Source: Siphonodentalium dalli (Eukaryota; Mollusca; Scaphopoda; Gadilida; Siphonodentaliidae). From it: a stretch of DNA of 64,000 nucleotides. The stretch spans positions 85,644,958-85,708,957 of the forward strand of contig CP136069.1 of assembly GCA_032622095.1 (NCBI GenBank), in the 5' to 3' direction. This document shows, in pieces, positions 58,184 through 64,000 of this stretch. Numbering within the stretch: position 1 is the stretch's first letter; each line of letters begins with the position of its first letter. The position numbers and the translations under genes were made by a program. The notes beneath the pieces are model-generated. The model made no database searches. It saw only the letters and a list, made by a program, of their open reading frames with translations, and was not told the DNA's origin.

Positions 58184-58397
58184 TACAGTAATGCCCTATT
58201 AAAATAATCGACTCCTTAACCACCGCAAAATTATGGGTAACTTTTCTGGATTTAGTCGGAAATATGGCTTGTTGCCATTCATTGGAAAGCTCTCATGATA
58301 TGTAGGCTTGATATATTGACGCATTTCACATTCCATGGGAGAGTTAAGAATAACAACCATTCTTTGTAAGGAGTCGATTATTTAGGCCATTACTGTA
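58184..58397. mobile_element. Palindromic MITE (family 1, copy 7) with captured DNA
   Basis: Left arm complete (TACAGTAATGCCC to CATTGGAAAGCTCTC) and the outer 25 bp of the right arm present (GGAGTCGATTATTTAGGCCA to TACTGTA). The inner right arm is replaced by about 75 bp matching 55484-55550. Confidence 0.88.
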
Positions 58398-58573
58398 GAT
58401 CACACTATTTATAGCTTTCTCGTTGTGGTGTGCTTTTCATGAGAATTTAACTGCATGTTCAATCATTGATTTAATTTAGTTTCTAGAAAACAAATTCTGC
58501 TCAAAAACATATCACCTAATTTTGATCTGAATTATCTCCCTTTGAAATCCAACTCTACCTATAATTCATAAAA

Positions 58574-58790
58574 TACAGTAATGCCTGAAGTATATGACCC
58601 TTTAACCACAGCAGAATTATGGGAAATTTTTCAGGATTTAGTCGGAAATATGGCTTGTTGCCATTCATCGGAAAGCTCTCAGCGAGAGCTTTCCAATAAA
58701 TGGCAACAAGCCATGTTTCCGACTAAATCCTGAAAAATTTCCCATAATTCTTCTGTGGTTTAGGGGTCGATTATTTCGGAATTTACTGTA
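58574..58790. mobile_element. Palindromic MITE (family 1, copy 8), diverged subfamily
   Basis: TACAGTAATGCCTGAAGTAT to AATTTACTGTA, 217 bp. Both arms share changes not seen in the others (GGGAAATTTTTCAGG and its complement CCTGAAAAATTTCCC), so the arms evolved together. Confidence 0.9.
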
Positions 58791-59037
58791 TGGCCAGTTT
58801 ACATGCAAATCATTGAACTCAAGCCTTTCAAATTTTCACCTGTGAGGAGCTGATATTTCTGTGATTTGTCACCTTAGTGCCATCTTAAAGATACTGATGG
58901 CCTTTTCGATTGGTATCAATTGCTGTAAAATAATTTATCCATTAAAACTGCCATAAACAGACAGAATATTAAAATATAGACAGATTTTGTTCTTTATATA
59001 CAAGAAAGAAATATTATGTTACAATACAGTACCCAAA

Positions 59038-59236
59038 GAGTGTGCGATAAGCAAAACACTCAACACTGGGACACCCCGCTATTATATATAAAGTGATCTA
59101 TGGTTAAAACTGCCACCATATAGCGCTCCCTAATCCTCACCACTCCAGATTTTGGAATTGAATGGGTCACCATGAATGACTCTCCCAAAACCCCAAAAAT
59201 CCCATGCATGTTGAGTGTTTTGCATATCACACACTC
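59038..59236. repeat. Inverted repeat with 28-bp arms
   Basis: GAGTGTGCGATAAGCAAAAC then ACTCAACA at the left; TGTTGAGTGTTTTGCATATC then ACACACTC at the right. The 140-bp loop is unique. Possibly a small TIR element; no target duplication recognised. Confidence 0.6.
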
Positions 59237-59633
59237 TTGATGTGCTGTGTATAAACAAATGCTTGGCTCACACAAAGTGTGTTTTGTGGAAAATGTAAAA
59301 TACATACTGTACAATTAAGGAATTTTTCATAATTTGGTAACTAATTTATAAATTATAATCTGCAACCAAGGCCATCCGTGCCTTTAAGATCATGTAATAT
59401 TGATCACCGGCTGAAACGTTTGAATAAAAGAACCATTCTTGCTTGATGCTTGACGGTGTTGCTAGATAGACATGTACTGAGGATTTGTTAAAATATATAT
59501 GATATGAACAGAATGCACATACTTCACTGTTACTTACTATTGATAATTTGACTGAAGATTCTTTGCCAACACTTTAAAATGGATTTTCCGATTTTGCTGT
59601 TTTGTTGCCATAACGTCATTTTCATGTAAAAAA

Positions 59634-60720
59634 TAGATGTGCCACGATTATTGATTTTGATAGTCGATAATCGGTCGTCAATAATCGACTATAATCGATT
59701 AATCGTACCTAATATTAATAACATCAGTGGAAGTATTTCGTAATATGGCCTATTGGCCGGGGTGGTGGTTAACTAGCTGGTTGTTTCAGGCATCGGCTGA
59801 TGTAATGTTACGTTAATAAAGTTGATCATAAAACACCGGAAATGTCCATGAGCACAATGTATTCAATACCAACACAGTTCTAAACGATGTCATCATAGTC
59901 ATGATTGTAATATTTGCAAGTTCTTTGGAACGAATGTAGCGATTAATTTCAGTGTCATGAGTAGCCAAACATACAAACAATATAAAACTAGGAATGCACG
60001 ACGGACCGCAAGTGGTTCCTAAAAAGGGGAATCTAATATTATGGAAACTATAGGTTTCAGCAAACTTCCAGAGCGTGGATAACAATCACAGAGGTTTGCA
60101 CTACTCCCAAATGTCATCCGCAAAGTATTTGAGTTTCAGTCACTGGTCACCACATGATAAGCGATAGCCTGTACTAGTAACATTTAAGTATACGTATGCA
60201 AACAAGGTATACTGGCAAATTATATCGTGCAGAATATCACTGATTAAATTGCCGTAGTTTCCCTGGTTTCGGATATCTTTTGATAATGAGGAAGTATTGC
60301 TGAAGAATTATTAAAGGGATACAGTTCAATACAGTTCAATATCATATACCGGTATATGCACAATGTCAATCAACTCTCCACTGGTCCAATCAAGGGCGAG
60401 TGCATTCAATTCATTGAACACGATGACAATCGGCACATTTCAAAAACGTAGTGCCACCTTTCTTGTAGAAATAGACAATGACGTTGCCATAAGTTCAAAG
60501 GTACAGTGTCGCCAATTTTTATCGCGATCAAGGATTGTTAATCCCTCGGTTGTAGATTAAACTGTCACTGTAAAACAAACATGGTAACATGATGGTATTC
60601 AATAATACCTGGCATTTTCAGACATCCGAAATAACACAGATTAATCGACGACGGAAATGGTAATCGATTATCGGCTTTATCAACGGTTCATCGATTATAC
60701 GATTAATCGTGGCACCCCTA
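59634..60720. mobile_element. hAT-like TIR element with AATCGATT-rich subterminal repeats
   Basis: The left end TAGATGTGCCACGATTATTG and right end (complement TAGGGGTGCCACGATTAATC) are inverted. Flanks GTAAAAAA and GTCAAAAA give an 8-bp duplication with one mismatch. Subterminal clusters of CGATAATCG, AATCGACTATAATCGATT and similar lie at 59662-59706 and 60640-60710 and could be transposase binding sites. The 0.9-kb interior has short frames on both strands without recognised motifs. Confidence 0.7.
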
Positions 60721-61033
60721 GTCAAAAATCTAATGGGAATATCATAAAAACCCTAAAACTGACTCCATGAAAAGACTATTGTTATACATGTACATGATCC
60801 GGGAACATAATACCCTATTTCAAACATTGAGATACACTGGTTTTAGGGAATGATTTCTGACTCTGTTATAAATGACCGACTACCACTGCAATTAAGTATT
60901 CAACTCAGTACCAATATATAGCACACAGCATTATATTTAACGTCTACTGAGCCAAGAGTTTCAATACATATATGATTAATTTTCGACTTTCTAGACAGAT
61001 TTTAGATTTCATTTCATTCTCTTTTCTTTGCAG
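60721..61033 (+). other. Sequence upstream of the LAP coding exon
   Basis: Presumed intron. It ends in a long pyrimidine tract (TTTCATTTCATTCTCTTTTC then TTTGCAG), a textbook 3' splice site. Confidence 0.6.
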
Positions 61034-61216
61034 CTTGCGATTATGGCAGCATTTGTTAAAAAATGTCCGTGTTTAAAGCCACAAATTGATGAAGATGTTA
61101 CGCAGCTAGATTATCGACACTGCAGCCTGAAGGATGTGCCCAGTGATGTGTTCAATTTTGAGCGTACCCTCGAATTTCTATCTGTTGACTGCAACCAAAT
61201 AAGAGACCTTCCTCGT
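61034..61216 (+). CDS. LAP-family scaffold protein (Erbin/Densin type), first coding exon
   Basis: The exon begins after CTTTGCAG (AG at 61032-61033). The first ATG is at 61043, giving 58 codons to a donor CGT|GTAAGT at 61216/61217 in phase 0. The N-terminus KKCPCLK has the paired cysteines (C8, C10) that are palmitoylated in vertebrate Erbin and help hold it at the basolateral membrane. Next comes the LAP N-cap (LDYRHCSLKDVP, FNFERTLE) and the first leucine-rich repeat (LSVDCNQIRDLP). This matches the start of ERBIN/LRRC7 better than Scribble, mainly by NFERTLE and the Cys pair. Family role: LRR plus PDZ scaffold for epithelial polarity and synaptic junctions. The acceptor before the ATG shows that a 5' UTR exon lies upstream. 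An alternative is LRRC1/LANO, which lacks a PDZ domain; the C-terminus lies outside the window. Confidence 0.9.
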
Positions 61217-61304
61217 GTAAGTCACAACTCAGATTGAGTCAACTATAAAAGTCCTTCTTCATTCCTACTGATTGTAGTGTGAACGGAGTGGTGAAAACAC
61301 ACTC

Positions 61305-61545
61305 TTATCCCTTTGAGTGCCAGGGGCTGATCTCATCGGCCCTAAACCTACAAAGTAAGTATGTTAAAGAATATAAGAATAAATTATTAAAATTGTAAAA
61401 AAAAAAAAAAAAAAAAAAATTGTCAGGCCAATGCATTCTCTTATATATGCGAGGCGACCTATGGTCGACTCGCATATATAAGAGAATGCATTGGCACAGG
61501 GTATATGGGTTGATACAAAAATCGACCTGGCACTCAAAGGGTTAT
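61305..61545. mobile_element. Family C foldback with CCCTTTGAGTGCCAGG ends
   Basis: TATCCCTTTGAGTGCCAGGG at the left and CCTGGCACTCAAAGGGTTAT at the right. The interior palindrome CATTCTCTTATATATGCGAG and complement flank a GTCGAC-like centre (CCTATGGTCGAC). A distinct end subtype sharing the core. Confidence 0.78.
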
Positions 61546-62259
61546 ATCTCATTCTTTTGAGCTAAGTTGACATGCTGTGATCAGTCAGGGTTGAATCTGA
61601 TAATATTTATAATTTGATATTTTACCTTCTTTAGATTATGTCGATCCTGTGTGGAGTGTGGGGCAGCTGATCTCTTGTGGCCGTGTTTGATGTCTGGGAA
61701 GTGTTTAGTCACACGTTTGTGGATATTCATTCAGATTTTCATGCATTGTCGTTTGGTTCCTTTTTGTCAAATATTATCATACCCTGATAATATTGCCAAA
61801 ATGCATTTTTCCTTGCTTCCTTTTGGAATCAATAGCATTGCTACAAATTAATAAATAGGAATACAGTTTTCAATCAAAGGCTTATTATAGGTGTTATTTA
61901 TAAATCTGTTCAAACTACCCATAACAACATATATGGCAGAGGGTTGACATCCTGTCTTCTTGTAGTACAAAGGTCCTTGCTTATATAAAATTAACATTAA
62001 TTCTCATGTTAAACTCTTCCTCCCCCCCCCGACCTCTGCATTTTCCTCTCTGGTCCTTTGATGTACATTGTATATACATGTATATAAATAAACTGATTGA
62101 CATACCACAATTAGTGCAGGTGGGGGATTTCCTTCAGAGGATATTTATGAGATTAGTATTGTACAGTTGTGTGTGTGCTAATGATAGTCTGATACTCAGA
62201 ATTTACATATTTATTACTCCATCGTTCATTGAGTTTATAGCTTGATTTCCCATCCTATG

Positions 62260-62557
62260 ATAACCCTTTCAGGACTGTAGTTTCCTGAAAACCCTGTGCC
62301 AATGCACTATCTTATATATGCGAGTCTCCCATATAAGATAATACATTGGCCCAACAATATTTACCTTGACCTTTTATGGGAGCCTCGCATATATATTAAA
62401 GAGTAGACACTGGCTTACAATGTCAAGGTAAATATTGTTACACCAATGTGTTCTCTTATATATGCGAGGCTCCCTATGGGAGACTCATATATATAAGAGA
62501 ATGCACTGGCACAGGGTTTTTGCAAATTTCAGGGATCTCTAGTAATGAAAGTGTTAA
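62260..62557. mobile_element. Family C foldback element, double core
   Basis: ATAACCCTTTCAGGACTGTA start, GTAATGAAAGTGTTAA end. Two core palindromes (CTTATATATGCGAGTCTCCC; CTCTTATATATGCGAGGCTC) are separated by AACAATATTTACCTTGACCT and a mirrored TGTCAAGGTAAATATTG. Confidence 0.72.
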
Positions 62558-62640
62558 AAACATGAACCTGATATATTAAAGCTTCACAATTCAGTTGTGC
62601 TGTGATTTCTCTTCAATGCCTTCAAATTCTTTCTGTCTTG

Positions 62641-62903
62641 TTAACCTTTCCATAACTGGAGCTTCCTGAAAGTTTGTGAAAACCCTGTGCCAATGCATTC
62701 TCTTATATATGCGAGTCTACCTTAGGAAGCCTCCCATATACATGAGAATGCATTGGCCTAACAATATTTACATTGACCTTGTAAGCCAGTGCATTCTCTT
62801 ATATATACGAGGCTCTCTATGGGAGACTTGCATATGTAAGATAATGAATTGACACAGAATCTTTAATGCTGCACCAGTGCAGCTATGGTCAGGAAAGGGT
62901 TAA
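62641..62903. mobile_element. Family C foldback element next to the LAP exon 2 acceptor
   Basis: TTAACCTTTCCATAACTGGA start and GGTCAGGAAAGGGTTAA end, TTAA-flanked, with two cores as in the preceding copy. Its right edge is only 34 bp from the exon, so it abuts or overlaps the branch-point region. Confidence 0.75.
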
Positions 62904-62937
62904 TATTCTATTGTATTGCTTGTTTTCTGTTTTTCAG

Positions 62938-63055
62938 GAGCTGTTTTACTGCCATGGGCTTCGCCACCTGAGTCTTAGTGATAATGAAATCACTGCGATT
63001 CCACCTGCCATATGCAGCTTAGTTCAGCTCGAACACCTCGATATCAGTAAAAATG
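62938..63055 (+). CDS. LAP-family scaffold protein, second coding exon
   Basis: Acceptor TTTTTCAG (62936-62937) in phase 0, joining directly to the previous exon. 39 codons plus one base to the donor G|GTATGA at 63055/63056. It encodes one and a half leucine-rich repeats: LRHLSLSDNEITAIPPAI and LEHLDISKN, with G completed by the next exon. The combined order matches the first three LRRs of Erbin/Densin, where ELF..C..L precedes the LSL.DN repeat and LD.SKNG follows. Later LRRs, the LAP-specific domains and the PDZ domain should lie beyond 64000. No further exon was recognised to the window end. Confidence 0.9.
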
Positions 63056-63384
63056 GTATGAATATTTGGAAGAAACGTTTTCTACTTTTATAATCATCAT
63101 ACACTTAAATCTTGAATGTGGAGGAAATATTATAAATGTCTTCTTATTGCTATCATATGCTTGTATTGAAAGGAACATTGAAATGTCATAAAAAAATTCT
63201 TATTATTTCTTTATCAGCTACACAAGTAGAACTAATACACATCTCACTGTACCAGGTCTACATTTTATTCAAATGACTTTTCAAAAAGTACTGGAAAATT
63301 TTTCCAGTTCTATTAAAATTAGCAGTAAATTTAAGGTTCCTTTAGTGACAATGGTTGAGGCGTTCAATCAGTTATAAAAGTAGA
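63056..63384 (+). other. LAP gene intron, left part
   Basis: AT-rich, no repeat recognised. Confidence 0.6.
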
Positions 63385-63560
63385 CACTGGAATGGTCCAT
63401 TATTCATCTGGAGGGATGTTCAGGAATTATGAGCAGACTGCAGATAATACAATTTAGCATGATTCCTATTATTGGTGTGAAATGTTCAGATAATAAATTC
63501 AACAAATGGCCATAGCCCTTTTGTTGAACTTATTGTCTGAACATTTCCTAATGTAACTAC
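63385..63560. repeat. Foldback family M copy in LAP intron
   Basis: TGGAATGGTCCATTATTCAT, then GAAATGTTCAGATAATAAAT and TTCAACAAATGG mirrored by CTTTTGTTGAACTTATTGTC and TGAACATTTCC. Confidence 0.72.
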
Positions 63561-63914
63561 TTCATAACTGAGTATTTAGTAAAGAAAAGGTTGTATTCGG
63601 GGCCAGCAGATTCAACTCTTATAAAAAAGTATAAAAGTAAAAAAAAAGTTTTTAAGATTTTCTCATTACTGTACTATTATCGGCTTTTTTGATAATTTGT
63701 TTGTTTATAATTTGGGTTACTTTGATCAGATTTGTTCAAGTTGTCACTCTTGAATAATTTCTTAGAGCTCAGAAATCTAACATTGAACCATATGGGGAAT
63801 TGCAGATATTTTGTTCTTCTGTATCTAGTTCCAAAAGTTGAAGAATTTTGTATTTATGCTGATATATGCATTGAAATTGTTCTTCATGAAGAACTATGCT
63901 GAATATTAGTCTTT
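63561..63914 (+). other. LAP gene intron, no further feature
   Basis: AT-rich sequence without recognised repeats or exons. Confidence 0.5.
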
Positions 63915-64000
63915 AAAGACATATTGTGGACTTAATTTCATTGAATAAAACCAAACAGTTAGTATCCAAACACTTTCCCCATTGGAAGAATGTAGAAAAT
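63915..64000 (+). repeat. Dispersed repeat J, copy 4 (cut by window edge)
   Basis: AAAGACATATTGTGGACTTA and CATTGGAAGAATGTAGA align with the start of the copies at 41632 and 54953; the rest lies outside. Confidence 0.6.

Larger units (their letters stand above)
61217..62937 (+). other. LAP gene intron with three family C foldbacks
   Basis: Runs GTAAGT (61217) to TTTTTCAG (62937). Contains CTCTTATATA foldback elements at 61305-61545, 62260-62557 and 62641-62903, a poly(A) run at 61398-61419, and an ACATGTATATA microsatellite near 62070. The frames at 61651-61851 and 62006-62245 are not coding-like. Confidence 0.85.

Overview
The window is AT-rich eukaryotic nuclear DNA, gene-poor and dominated by nested repeats. 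It is most likely from a bivalve mollusc. The evidence is several pearl-like element families (a CCGT microsatellite followed by tandem units of about 150-170 bp, as described in oysters and clams), frequent TACATGTA and ACCGGT words, and a metazoan LAP-type leucine-rich-repeat gene with phase-compatible exons. Species cannot be named from sequence alone.

Layout. 0-2.6 kb: two phase-compatible minus-strand exons of an unrecognised gene whose stop codon and presumed 3' UTR lie in a palindromic MITE. 3.9-16.85 kb: pearl-like tandem repeats in both orientations, two hAT-like elements (4.4-5.4 and 15.5-16.85 kb, opposite orientations), and a TIR element filled with a satellite of about 20 bp that reverses orientation (7.4-8.5 kb). 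16.85-23.5 kb: remains of a two-gene DNA transposon. A plus-strand THAP/DDE transposase is broken by a frameshift, a stop, a 3.1-kb pearl-like insertion and a MITE. A convergent YqaJ-type nuclease gene is broken by another repeat. This pairing fits the ISL2EU superfamily. 24.5-32.4 kb: two nests, a 3-bp-TSD Harbinger-like element and a foldback element, each carrying a pearl-like insertion. 33-47.9 kb: foldback families, a 45-bp minisatellite, a paralogous segment that supplies an empty site for one MITE, a composite tandem array with GATCGG cores, and clusters of CTTAAG palindromes. 48.4 kb: a CpG-containing unique stretch that could be a promoter. 50.3-60.7 kb: two more Harbinger-like copies, an 8-bp-TSD hAT MITE, two MITEs (one with captured neighbouring DNA) and a second hAT-like element. 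61-63.1 kb: the first two coding exons of an Erbin/Densin (LAP) scaffold gene on the plus strand, continuing past the window, with a possible 5' UTR exon at 54.8 kb.

Only the LAP gene is confidently a living host gene. The transposase and nuclease would once have worked together in mobilising one transposon. The rest is mostly non-autonomous DNA transposon and rolling-circle-type debris, whose nesting order can be read from target-site duplications.
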